Position numbers and translations under genes: made by a program
Shown: positions 1 to 6,403 of the stretch, in pieces
Numbering within the stretch: the stretch's first letter is position 1
Layout: each line of letters opens with the position of its first letter
Notes under the pieces: generated by a model
What the model was told of the DNA's origin: nothing
Databases searched by the model: none
What the model saw: the letters and a program-made list of their open reading frames with translations, nothing else
NCBI GenBank assembly: GCA_036796755.1
Contig: DAIRCJ010000042.1
Coordinates: forward strand, 1-13,372
Length of the DNA stretch: 13,372 nucleotides
Direction: 5' to 3'
Source of the DNA: CALKMS01 sp036796755
GTDB taxonomy: Bacteria; Actinomycetota; Aquicultoria; SKW223; CALKMS01

Positions 1-1
1 G

Positions 2-76
2 GTCTTTACTTTGTTCATTGGAATTATTGACGAGATTTTTATCAGGTTAGTCAAGTTTTTTCTTGGTGGAGGCTAA
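2..76 (+). CDS. secE: Preprotein translocase subunit SecE, C-terminal end (partial)
   Basis: An open frame enters from the left edge and stops with TAA at 74-76. The visible 24 residues (VFTLFIGIIDEIF then IRLVKFFLGGG) are a hydrophobic stretch followed by a short amphipathic end, as in the last membrane helix of SecE. SecE is the small inner-membrane clamp subunit of the SecYEG export channel. The call rests mostly on context, because secE lies directly upstream of nusG in most bacteria. Only the tail is visible, so length and start cannot be judged. The frame ends 5 bases before nusG, and its last codons contain the nusG ribosome binding site (GGTGGAGG, 65-72). Confidence 0.75.
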   Translation, partial: VFTLFIGIIDEIFIRLVKFFLGGG

Positions 77-81
77 TTTTA

Positions 82-603
82 ATGAAGAAATGGTATGTTG
101 TGCATACTCATTCAGGTCTTGAACATAAGGCGAAGTTAAATTTAGAGCGCAAGATAAAAACTCTGGGCATGCAGAACAAGATTCTGGAGGTTGTTATTCC
201 AACTGAAGATGTTATTGAGTTTAAAGGGGGGAAAAGAAACGTCAGCGCCAGAAAAGTCTTCCCCGGCTATATGCTTGTTTTGATGGAGCTGGATGAAGAT
301 TCCTGGTATGTGGTGAGAAACACCCCTTATGTTACTGGCTTTGTCGGCTCGGGTACCAAACCCTTTGCTCTTTCCGACAAAGAGGTTGAGGAGATTTTAA
401 GGAAGATTAAAAGTGAAAAACCCAAGCCTAAAACCGAGTTTGAAGTTGGAGAGCAGGTGAGGGTAGTTTCTGGTCCTCTGGCCGATTTGATAGGAACAGT
501 GGCCGAGGTTAATCTTGACCAGCATAAGTTAAAGGTTCTGGTTTCCATTTTTGGTCGGGAAACCCCCGTTGAACTTTCATTTGAGCAGGTATCCAAGCTT
601 TAA
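82..603 (+). CDS. nusG: Transcription elongation/antitermination factor NusG
   Basis: NusG binds the RNA polymerase clamp, increases processivity and links polymerase to the ribosome (via S10) or to Rho. The 173-residue protein has the usual two domains. The NGN domain opens with MKKWYVVHTHSGLEHKAK and contains the family signature FPGYMLV and the segment TPYVTGFVG. After a charged linker (KSEKPKPKTEFE) comes a C-terminal KOW domain at about residues 120-173, with GEQVRVVSGPLADLIGTV. Length is typical of short bacterial NusG with no inserted domain. The ATG at 82 is preceded by GGTGGAGG with 9 bases spacing. It sits between secE and rplK, the usual position. Confidence 0.98.
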   Translation: MKKWYVVHTHSGLEHKAKLNLERKIKTLGMQNKILEVVIPTEDVIEFKGGKRNVSARKVFPGYMLVLMELDEDSWYVVRNTPYVTGFVGSGTKPFALSDKEVEEILRKIKSEKPKPKTEFEVGEQVRVVSGPLADLIGTVAEVNLDQHKLKVLVSIFGRETPVELSFEQVSKL

Positions 604-605
604 AA

Positions 606-609
606 GGAG
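606..609 (+). promoter_or_regulatory. Ribosome binding site that fixes the rplK start
   Basis: AAGGAG directly follows the nusG stop. A GTG at 609-611 is in frame with rplK but overlaps this Shine-Dalgarno sequence, so ribosomes cannot use it with this site. The ATG at 615 lies 5 bases downstream and gives the standard N-terminus MAKKVIAVIKLQ. Confidence 0.8.
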
Positions 610-614
610 TGAGA

Positions 615-1040
615 ATGGCTAAAAAAGTTATTGCTGTGATAAAACTTCAAATTCCCGCCGGGGAAGCAACGCCAGCTCCACCGGTTGGGCCGGCTCTAGG
701 ACAGCATGGTGTGAACATTATGGAGTTTTGCAAAAGCTACAATGCTCAAACCAGCTCGCAGCGAGGTTTGATAGTGCCGGTAGAGATTACAGTTTTTGAG
801 GACCGTTCTTTTACTTTTATTACCAAAACCCCACCGGCTTCGGTTCTTTTAAAAAAAGCTGCCGGGATAGAAAAAGGCTCGGGCGAACCCAATAAACAGA
901 AAGTGGGCAAGGTAACTAAGGACCAGATCAGGGAAATTGCTGAGCTGAAACTTAAAGATTTGAATGCCAGCGAGATTGAAGCAGCCATGAAAATAATAGA
1001 GGGAACAGCCCGGAGTATGGGGATAGAAGTTGAAAAATAG
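615..1040 (+). CDS. rplK: 50S ribosomal protein L11
   Basis: L11 binds the GTPase-associated region of 23S rRNA at the base of the L7/L12 stalk and takes part in factor-dependent GTP hydrolysis and stringent-response signalling. The ATG at 615 gives 141 residues, the standard bacterial length. The proline-rich N-terminal segment TPAPPVGPALGQ (prolines 20, 22, 23, 26), where thiostrepton acts in the family, is intact. The C-terminal RNA-binding domain shows KTPPASVLLKKAAGI and KVGKVTKDQIREIAE. An in-frame GTG at 609 would add two residues but overlaps the Shine-Dalgarno. The gene starts 11 bases after nusG and is followed by rplA, so it is probably cotranscribed with both. Confidence 0.98.
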   Translation: MAKKVIAVIKLQIPAGEATPAPPVGPALGQHGVNIMEFCKSYNAQTSSQRGLIVPVEITVFEDRSFTFITKTPPASVLLKKAAGIEKGSGEPNKQKVGKVTKDQIREIAELKLKDLNASEIEAAMKIIEGTARSMGIEVEK

Positions 1041-1071
1041 TTTTTCGGCCGGTTAAAAAGAGGAGGCAAAA

Positions 1072-1788
1072 GTGAGAAGAGGAAAAAAATACCAAGAAGC
1101 TTTAAAGAAAATTAGCGAAAACCAGGCTTACTTACCTGAGGAGGCTTTGAGGTTGGTTAAGGAAGCACGGGTTGCCAGTTTTGATGAAACTGTGGAACTG
1201 CATGTTCGCCTGGGAATTGATCCTCGTCAGGCCGATCAGCAGGTGAGGGGCTCAATTAATTTGCCGGCCGGAACTGGTAAAAAGGTTCGGGTTATAGTTT
1301 TCGCTTCGGGGGAAAAAGCAAAAGAAGCCAAAGAAGCGGGAGCTATTGAGGTTGGGGGGGAAGATTTAGCTAAGAAAATTGAGGGTGGGTGGCTGGATTT
1401 TGAAGCTGTAGTGGCTACTCCTGATATGATGAGGGTGGTATCTCGGTTAGGAAAAATTTTAGGCCCTCGCGGTTTAATGCCCAATCCGAAGACGGGAACG
1501 GTGACCAATGAAGTCGGGAAAGTGGTAGGAGAACTTCAGAAAGGGAGGATTGAGTACCGTTCTGATAAGTTTGGTTTAATTCATCTGCCGATTGGTAAGG
1601 TTTCCTTTTCCGAAAAGGATTTGCTCCAGAATTACCTGACGGTTATGAATGAACTGGTTAGAGCTAAACCGGCGGCAGCCCGAGGTCGCTACATTAAGTC
1701 CGTGACGATTTCTTCAACAATGGGTCCGGGCATAAAGATTGACCCTACCAGGTTCCTTGAAGTTTCCGAAGAGGAAGCAATTGCTTAG
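1072..1788 (+). CDS. rplA: 50S ribosomal protein L1
   Basis: L1 forms the mobile stalk near the ribosomal E site and helps release deacylated tRNA. In many bacteria it also represses its own operon by binding mRNA. The 238-residue product begins MRRGKKYQEALKK from a GTG codon with a strong AGAGGAGG site ending 5 bases upstream. The family signature GPRGLMPNPKTGTVT runs from about residue 131. The C-terminal KSVTISSTMGPGIKIDP is also typical. Length is close to the usual 230-235. The rplK-rplA gap is 31 bases. The gene closes the first transcription segment, because a new promoter and a leader follow it. Confidence 0.98.
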   Translation: MRRGKKYQEALKKISENQAYLPEEALRLVKEARVASFDETVELHVRLGIDPRQADQQVRGSINLPAGTGKKVRVIVFASGEKAKEAKEAGAIEVGGEDLAKKIEGGWLDFEAVVATPDMMRVVSRLGKILGPRGLMPNPKTGTVTNEVGKVVGELQKGRIEYRSDKFGLIHLPIGKVSFSEKDLLQNYLTVMNELVRAKPAAARGRYIKSVTISSTMGPGIKIDPTRFLEVSEEEAIA

Positions 1789-1800
1789 CTTTTTTGCTTC
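1774..1800 (+). repeat. Inverted repeat with T-run at the rplA 3' end
   Basis: GAAGCAA at 1774-1780 is the reverse complement of TTGCTTC at 1794-1800. A second TTGCTT at 1781-1786 allows an alternative, shorter pairing (AAGC-AATT-GCTT). A run of six T at 1790-1795 lies between. It could act as a weak terminator or slow transcript from upstream before the rplJ promoter, but the stem is weak and partly coding. Confidence 0.25.
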
Positions 1801-1826
1801 AGGTAAGGGTTTAAACGAAACTTAGC

Positions 1827-1854
1827 TTGACAGAGAACTTTATTTTTTTATAAT
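1827..1854 (+). promoter_or_regulatory. Consensus sigma-70-type promoter for rplJ-rplL
   Basis: A perfect -35 box TTGACA (1827-1832) and a perfect -10 box TATAAT (1849-1854) are separated by 16 bases. Transcription would start near 1861, about 20 bases before the L10 leader core. Two perfect hexamers at near-optimal spacing in a short intergenic gap make a chance match unlikely. Confidence 0.88.
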
Positions 1855-1940
1855 AGCTTGAAAATCGGGAATAAAGTTAGGGCCGCAGACAGTAGGTGCT
1901 GAAAAGCTTAAACCGTCAGGGCCTACCGAGGCAGGATAGG

Positions 1941-1972
1941 AAAAGTCCTCCTTGAGCTGCGGAGGATTTTTT
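1941..1972 (+). terminator. Intrinsic terminator/attenuator hairpin in the L10 leader
   Basis: TCCTCC (1946-1951) pairs with GGAGGA (1961-1966) around a 9-base loop. The upstream AAAAG (1941-1945) extends the stem against the T6 tract at 1967-1972. This is the shape of a Rho-independent terminator. It lies only 17 bases before the rplJ start and inside an autoregulated leader, so it is better read as an attenuator than as an operon end. Confidence 0.75.
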
Positions 1973-1977
1973 AGTTT

Positions 1978-1984
1978 AGGAGGT
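1978..1984 (+). promoter_or_regulatory. Ribosome binding site supporting the TTG start of rplJ
   Basis: AGGAGGT matches the anti-Shine-Dalgarno fully and ends 5 bases before TTG at 1990. No ATG or GTG at a suitable distance competes. Confidence 0.85.
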
Positions 1985-1989
1985 GAAAT

Positions 1990-2502
1990 TTGGCAAGACC
2001 TGAAAAAGAGGCTTTAGTAAAGGAGTTAGCTGAAAAGGTAAAGTCAGAAGATTCAATTTTTTTGGCTGATTACCAGGGCTTGACTGTCCAGGAAATCAAT
2101 GAACTTCGAAGGAAACTGAGGGAAAGCGGAGTTTCCTTCAAAGTGGTCAAAAACACTTTGCTTAACCTGGCTTTTAAAAAAAGCGAGAGGGAGGAGCTTT
2201 CTCACCTGAGAGATTATCTAAGGGGACCTACGGCTATTTTATGGTCGGCTGATCCGGTTAAGGCAGCTAAAATCCTGAACGAATTTGCTCGCGAGCATAA
2301 CCAGCTGAAAATCAAAGCTGGTCTGGCGGGAAAGGATTTTTTGAGCGAGGAAAAGACAAAGCTTCTGGCCTCGCTGCCTTCAAAAGAGGAGTTAATTTCC
2401 AAGCTACTTGGTTCTCTCCTTTCTCCTGCCAGGAGGCTTGTTTGGGTTCTTTCTTCACCTTCTACCCGTTTAGTTTCCGTTTTAGACGCTATTAAAAAAT
2501 AA
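1990..2502 (+). CDS. rplJ: 50S ribosomal protein L10
   Basis: L10 anchors the L7/L12 dimers to the 50S subunit, forming the stalk that recruits EF-Tu, EF-G and other GTPases. The 170-residue protein starts MARPEKEALVKELAEKVK from TTG, with AGGAGGT upstream. The N-terminal rRNA-binding domain has the typical LADYQGLTVQEINELRRKLRESG and KVVKNTLLNLA. The C-terminal helix that binds L7/L12 follows from about residue 130. Length is normal. It is the first gene behind its own promoter and the L10 leader, so its product is expected to control its own synthesis and that of rplL, 21 bases downstream. Confidence 0.98.
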   Translation: MARPEKEALVKELAEKVKSEDSIFLADYQGLTVQEINELRRKLRESGVSFKVVKNTLLNLAFKKSEREELSHLRDYLRGPTAILWSADPVKAAKILNEFAREHNQLKIKAGLAGKDFLSEEKTKLLASLPSKEELISKLLGSLLSPARRLVWVLSSPSTRLVSVLDAIKK

Positions 2503-2523
2503 ATTTTAAGAGGAGGTTTTTAA

Positions 2524-2916
2524 ATGGCCGAGAAAAAAATCAGTCGGGAAGAGATTGTAGAAGCAATCAAAAATATGAGCCTAATAGAGGTTTCCGAGCT
2601 TGTCAAAGAGCTTGAAGAGACCTTTGGAGTCAGTGCGGCTGCTCCGGTAGCGGTGGCAGCTGCTCCAGGTGCGGCTCCGGCTCAAGCAGCAGCTGAGGAG
2701 GAAAAAACCTCGTTTGATGTTATCCTTCAAGCCGCTGGCGAAAAGAAAATCCAGGTAATCAAAGTTGTCAGGCAGATTACCAGCCTGGGCTTGAAAGAAG
2801 CCAAAGACTTGGTTGATTCCGCTCCCAAGCCAGTTAAGGAAGGCGTTACCAAAGAAGAAGCAGAAGAAATTAAGAAGCAACTTGAAGAAGCTGGCGCAAC
2901 TGTCGAAGTAAAATAA
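2524..2916 (+). CDS. rplL: 50S ribosomal protein L7/L12
   Basis: L7/L12 is the multicopy stalk protein that contacts translational GTPases. The 130-residue product has an N-terminal dimerisation helix pair (about 1-35, EEIVEAIKNMSLIEVSELVKELE in the family pattern) and a flexible alanine/proline hinge (AAAPVAVAAAPGAAPAQAAA). The globular C-terminal domain runs from about residue 60 (EKTSFDVIL, KIQVIKVVRQITSLGLKEAKDLVD). Length is at the upper end of the usual 120-130. The ATG start follows AGGAGG (2511-2516) with 7 bases spacing. This Shine-Dalgarno is very strong, consistent with the higher copy number of L7/L12 relative to L10. A terminator-like hairpin follows directly. Confidence 0.98.
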   Translation: MAEKKISREEIVEAIKNMSLIEVSELVKELEETFGVSAAAPVAVAAAPGAAPAQAAAEEEKTSFDVILQAAGEKKIQVIKVVRQITSLGLKEAKDLVDSAPKPVKEGVTKEEAEEIKKQLEEAGATVEVK

Positions 2917-2926
2917 GCAGTCAAGA

Positions 2927-2952
2927 AAAGAAGTCAAAAAATTGACTTTTTT
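2927..2952 (+). terminator. Terminator/attenuator between rplL and rpoB
   Basis: AAGTCAA (2931-2937) pairs with TTGACTT (2942-2948) across an AAAA loop. The stem extends through the flanking A and T tracts to about 11 base pairs (2927-2937 with 2942-2952), including one G-T pair. It is A/T-rich and followed directly by the T-run. It begins 11 bases after the rplL stop. In Escherichia coli a partial terminator at the same place makes rpoBC expression lower than rplJL; the same role is inferred here. Confidence 0.7.
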
Positions 2953-2970
2953 AGATTTGCGTGATAAAAT
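2942..2970 (+). promoter_or_regulatory. Probable promoter for rpoB-rpoC with extended -10
   Basis: TTGACT (2942-2947) and TAAAAT (2965-2970) are separated by 17 bases. TG at 2962-2963 one base before the -10 makes it an extended -10 promoter. Transcription would start near 2977, leaving a leader of about 60 bases before rpoB. The -35 box is the 3' arm of the preceding terminator hairpin. Confidence 0.65.
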
Positions 2971-3001
2971 TTTTATTTGCTTTTATGGAAACACCACATC
3001 A

Positions 3002-3018
3002 AAGTGATAAAATCATTT
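3002..3018 (+). repeat. Small hairpin with a second TGATAAAAT element ahead of rpoB
   Basis: AAGTGAT (3002-3008) pairs with ATCATTT (3012-3018) around an AAA loop, with one G-T pair. The 10-base word GTGATAAAAT at 3004-3013 repeats exactly the extended -10 at 2961-2970, 43 bases upstream. No convincing -35 lies 16-18 bases upstream of the second copy. It may therefore be a weak second start, or simply a structure just ahead of the rpoB ribosome binding site. Confidence 0.35.
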
Positions 3019-3021
3019 CAA

Positions 3022-3030
3022 GGGGAGTGA
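3022..3030 (+). promoter_or_regulatory. Ribosome binding site supporting the TTG start of rpoB
   Basis: GGGGAGTGA gives a GGAG core 10 bases before TTG at 3038. The first codons from that TTG encode MAKSSLSKRRRFSFGK, which matches the expected RpoB N-terminus. No ATG is available nearby. Confidence 0.75.
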
Positions 3031-3037
3031 ATTAGTT

Positions 3038-6000
3038 TTGGCAAAATCCTCTTTGAGTAAACGCAGGCGCTTTAGCTTTGGCAAAATTCCTGAAGTTCTT
3101 GAGGTTCCCAATCTACTTGATATTCAGATTAAGAGTTTTAACTGGTTTATGACCGAAGGCATCAAGGAAGTTCTGGAGGAAATATCCCCGATTGAGGACT
3201 TTACTGGCAATCTGGCTCTTGAGTTTTTGGGGCACCGATTTGAAGAGCCGTGGTTTTCTCCGGAAGAGTGCAAGGAAAAAGATATGACTTATTCCGCCCG
3301 ACTTCTGGTGAAAGCTCGATTTATCAATCGGGAAACCGGAGAACTAAAAGAGCAAGAGGTTGTTCTTTATGACCGCTTCCCTTTAATGACGGAAAAAGGG
3401 ACTTTTATAATTAATGGCACTGAGCGGGTGGTGGTCAGTCAGCTTATACGTTCACCCGGTGTCTATTTTGGGGCCGAAACGGAGAAAACCAGCGACAAAA
3501 TTCTTTACAATGCTAAAATAATTCCCGACCGGGGTGCCTGGCTAGAGTTTGAAACTGACGGGAAGGATGTTATCTATGTAAGAATCGATCGAAAAAGAAA
3601 GCTTCCGGCTACTCTCCTCTTGAGAGCGCTGGGCTGGGATAAAGAAGAAGACATTAAAAGACTTCTGGGCAGTTCGATACCGGTTAAGAAAACTCTGGAA
3701 AAGGATTCTATTCATCGTAAGGAAGACGCTTTACTGGAGATTTATAAACGTTTGCGACCCGGTGAGCTACCAACAATTGAAAGCGCCCAGGCTTACCTGG
3801 AAAATCTCTATTTTAACAAGCAGAGATACGATTTAGCTAAAGTTGGACGGTATAAAATAAATCGCAAGCTGGGCTTGAACTTTCCCCTTTCTGTTTCTAC
3901 CTTAACCAAAGAAGACATCGTGGCGACCTTGAAATATTTGCTTAAGCTTTGGCATGAAGAGCCCGATGCGGTTATTGACGACATTGACCATCTTGGCAAT
4001 CGAAGAATACGAACGGTTGGCGAATTAGTTCAAAACCAGTTTCGGATAGGGGTGGCCCGTATTGAGCGCAGTGTTAAGGAAAAAATGGCTACGGCTGAAA
4101 CTTCAGAGATCAACCCTCAAAACCTGATTAATGTTCGGCCTATCGAAGCTGCGGTGAAAAGCTTTTTTGCCACCGGCCAGCTTTCCCAGTTTATGGACCA
4201 GACTAATCCTTTAGCTGGCTTAACACATCGCCGTCGCCTCTCAGCTTTGGGGCCAGGTGGATTATCGCGGGAAAGAGCAGGTTTTGAAGTTCGGGACGTT
4301 CATTCTTCCCATTATGGGCGGATGTGTCCGGTGGAAACACCCGAAGGTCCTAACATTGGTTTAATCAACTCTCTGGCAACCTATGCCCGGGTCAATGAGT
4401 ATGGTTTCCTTGAAACACCTTATCGAAAGGTGGTGAAAGGAAAAGTTACAAATGAGGTTGTTTATCTTACGGCTGACGATGAGTTAGAAACAGTAATAGC
4501 CCAGGCCAATGCCCGATTTGATCTGAAGACGGGGAAACTTTTGGACAAGCAGGTGTTAGCCAGGAAAAAGGGCAAGGTTGAGCTGGTTGATGCTCTGGAA
4601 GTTGAGTATATGGATGTTTCTCCAAAGCAGATTGTCAGTGTGGCTGCTTCCCTTATACCTTTTCTCGAGCATAATGATGCTAACCGGGTTCTGATGGGCG
4701 CCAATATGCAAAGACAGGCGGTGCCTCTGGTAAAAACTCAGGCCCCATTTGTAGGCACCGGAATGGAAAGACGCGCGATAATTGATACCGGGGAGGTTGT
4801 TTTAGCCAGGAAAAGTGGGGTGGTGGAAAAAGTAACAGCCGATTTCATAGAAGTGAAGACCGATGAAGGGAAAGTAGACCGATATGAACTTAAAAAATAT
4901 CAGCGTTCTAATCAGGGTACCTGTGTTAATCAGGTGCCGGTGGTCGACGAGGGCGACCGGGTTGAGGCTGGCGATGTCTTAGCTGATGGTCCCTGTTCGG
5001 ATCACGGAGAGCTCGCTCTGGGAGCCAATCTTCTGGTAGCTTTTATGCCCTGGGAGGGCTACAACTACGAAGACGCTATTGTTATCAGTGAAAGACTGGT
5101 TAAAGAAGACCTTTTAACCTCCATTCATATTGAAGAATACGAGGTGGAAGCCCGGGATACTAAGCTGGGAGCCGAAGAAATAACCCGGGAAATTCCGGGA
5201 CTGTCTGAAGAAACTTTGAGCAATTTAGATGAGGAGGGTATTGTCAGGGTTGGGGCTGAAGTGAAGCCTGGGGATATTTTAGTTGGTAAGGTAACGCCTA
5301 AGGGTGAAGGGGAGATCACTCCAGAAGAAAAGTTGTTGCGGGCGATTTTTGGCGAAAAAGCTCGCGATGTTAGAGATACTTCTCTGCGGGTCCCTCACGG
5401 GGAAGGTGGAAAGGTAATTCGGGTTAAAGTTTTTTCGCGGGAAAACAAAGATGAGTTACCCCCGGGAGTTAACAAGCTGGTCAGGGTATATGTAGCTCAT
5501 CTTCGAAAGGTTTCGGTTGGTGATAAACTGGCAGGGCGACACGGAAACAAAGGGGTAATTTCTAAAATTGTTCCGGTTGAAGATATGCCTTTTCTTGAAG
5601 ACGGGACACCGGTTGATATTATTCTTAATCCTTTAGGGGTGCCTTCTCGGATGAACGTTGGGCAAGTGCTGGAGACTCATCTGGGCTGGGCCTGTTCTGT
5701 TGGCTGGAGAGAAAAGGGCCAGAAAATGAAAGCGCCAGTTTATGTGGCTTCACCGGTTTTTGAAGGTGCTCGTGAGGAAGAAATCAAGGAAATTCTGAAA
5801 AAAGCGGGGTTACCGGAGAGCGGAAAGACAACCCTTTATGATGGAAGGACAGGCGAACCTTTTGAACGACCAATTACTGTTGGTTACATTTATATGATGA
5901 AGCTAATTCATTTGGTTGATGAGAAAATTCACGCTCGCTCAATCGGTCCTTACTCCTTGATAACTCAGCAGCCGTTAGGTGGAAAGGCGCAATTTGGAGG

Positions 6001-6376
6001 GCAAAGATTTGGCGAGATGGAAGTCTGGGCTCTGGAAGCCTACGGAGCAGCTAACACTCTCCAGGAAATGCTTACCATAAAATCAGATGACGTGATGGGA
6101 AGAGTGAAAGCCTACCAGAGCATTGTCAAAGGGGAAAATGTTCCTGAAGCGGCTTTGCCCGAATCTTTTAAGGTGCTAGTTAAGGAAATGCAGAGCCTTG
6201 GACTTTCGGTTGAGCTTGTTTCTGAGGAAGGGGAAACTATGGAGGTTAAGGAAGAAGCTGAGGAAGAAGAAGCTGCCATGCGGGAAGCACGGCGATTGGG
6301 ATTAGAATTTCGAGCTCAGTATGAGGAAGAAGAAGCTTTAGTCGCTGAGGAATCATCTGAAGAAGAGGGTCTATAA
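3038..6376 (+). CDS. rpoB: DNA-directed RNA polymerase subunit beta
   Basis: RpoB is one of the two large catalytic subunits of RNA polymerase. The 1112-residue protein is compact and lacks the large lineage inserts of proteobacterial beta. Visible landmarks: N-terminal RRRFSFGKIPEVLEVPNLLDIQ; the rifampicin cluster QLSQFMDQTNPLAGLTHRRR then LSALGPGGL, in which D387, H397 and S402 correspond to E. coli D516, H526 and S531, predicting a rifampicin-sensitive type; MPWEGYNYEDAI at 670 with E678-D679; GDKLAGRHGNKG with lysines 830 and 838 that contact nascent RNA; and GGKAQFGGQRFGEMEVWALEAYGAA from 981. An acidic tail (about 1061-1112) has 21 glutamates in 52 residues. The start is TTG. rpoC follows after 27 bases. 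Confidence 0.99.
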   Translation: MAKSSLSKRRRFSFGKIPEVLEVPNLLDIQIKSFNWFMTEGIKEVLEEISPIEDFTGNLALEFLGHRFEEPWFSPEECKEKDMTYSARLLVKARFINRETGELKEQEVVLYDRFPLMTEKGTFIINGTERVVVSQLIRSPGVYFGAETEKTSDKILYNAKIIPDRGAWLEFETDGKDVIYVRIDRKRKLPATLLLRALGWDKEEDIKRLLGSSIPVKKTLEKDSIHRKEDALLEIYKRLRPGELPTIESAQAYLENLYFNKQRYDLAKVGRYKINRKLGLNFPLSVSTLTKEDIVATLKYLLKLWHEEPDAVIDDIDHLGNRRIRTVGELVQNQFRIGVARIERSVKEKMATAETSEINPQNLINVRPIEAAVKSFFATGQLSQFMDQTNPLAGLTHRRRLSALGPGGLSRERAGFEVRDVHSSHYGRMCPVETPEGPNIGLINSLATYARVNEYGFLETPYRKVVKGKVTNEVVYLTADDELETVIAQANARFDLKTGKLLDKQVLARKKGKVELVDALEVEYMDVSPKQIVSVAASLIPFLEHNDANRVLMGANMQRQAVPLVKTQAPFVGTGMERRAIIDTGEVVLARKSGVVEKVTADFIEVKTDEGKVDRYELKKYQRSNQGTCVNQVPVVDEGDRVEAGDVLADGPCSDHGELALGANLLVAFMPWEGYNYEDAIVISERLVKEDLLTSIHIEEYEVEARDTKLGAEEITREIPGLSEETLSNLDEEGIVRVGAEVKPGDILVGKVTPKGEGEITPEEKLLRAIFGEKARDVRDTSLRVPHGEGGKVIRVKVFSRENKDELPPGVNKLVRVYVAHLRKVSVGDKLAGRHGNKGVISKIVPVEDMPFLEDGTPVDIILNPLGVPSRMNVGQVLETHLGWACSVGWREKGQKMKAPVYVASPVFEGAREEEIKEILKKAGLPESGKTTLYDGRTGEPFERPITVGYIYMMKLIHLVDEKIHARSIGPYSLITQQPLGGKAQFGGQRFGEMEVWALEAYGAANTLQEMLTIKSDDVMGRVKAYQSIVKGENVPEAALPESFKVLVKEMQSLGLSVELVSEEGETMEVKEEAEEEEAAMREARRLGLEFRAQYEEEEALVAEESSEEEGL

Positions 6377-6389
6377 AATTTTATTTTTT

Positions 6390-6396
6390 GGGGTGA
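6390..6396 (+). promoter_or_regulatory. Ribosome binding site supporting the TTG start of rpoC
   Basis: GGGGTGA resembles GAGGTGA of the anti-Shine-Dalgarno complement and ends 7 bases before TTG at 6404. The encoded MDINSFEAVKISLASP is a normal RpoC start. Other TTG codons nearby are out of frame. Confidence 0.75.
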
Positions 6397-6403
6397 TTGA
6401 CCT

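Larger units (their letters stand above)
1862..1988 (+). promoter_or_regulatory. L10 leader of the rplJ-rplL mRNA (autoregulatory element)
   Basis: The leader matches the conserved pattern of the ribosomal protein L10 leader. CCGCAG (1883-1888) and AGTAGGTGC (1891-1899) come first, then GCTTAA (1906-1911) and CCTACCGAGG (1922-1931). GTAGG (1892-1896) pairs with CCTAC (1922-1926). Inside it, GCT/AGC pairs around a GAAA tetraloop at 1901-1904. CCGCAG can pair with CTGCGG at 1957-1962, closing the structure. In characterised bacteria, L10 or the L10(L12)4 complex binds this element and lowers rplJL expression, mimicking its 23S rRNA site. The element is followed by a terminator-like hairpin, so control is probably by transcription attenuation, as reported for Bacillus subtilis. 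Confidence 0.88.

Noticed and set aside
609..614. GTG at 609 as the start of L11
   Set aside because: It overlaps the only Shine-Dalgarno sequence, and the ATG at 615 gives the standard 141-residue protein.
1041..1071. T-run, CGGCCG palindrome and A-run between rplK and rplA as a terminator
   Set aside because: The T-run precedes the palindrome and no stable stem is followed by a T-run, so it does not fit a Rho-independent terminator.
6373..6384. Perfect A/T palindrome ATAAAATTTTAT and a TATAAA box in the rpoB-rpoC gap
   Set aside because: There is no -35 match at a suitable distance, and the palindrome has only A-T pairs in a 27-base A/T-rich spacer. A promoter or terminator between rpoB and rpoC is not supported.
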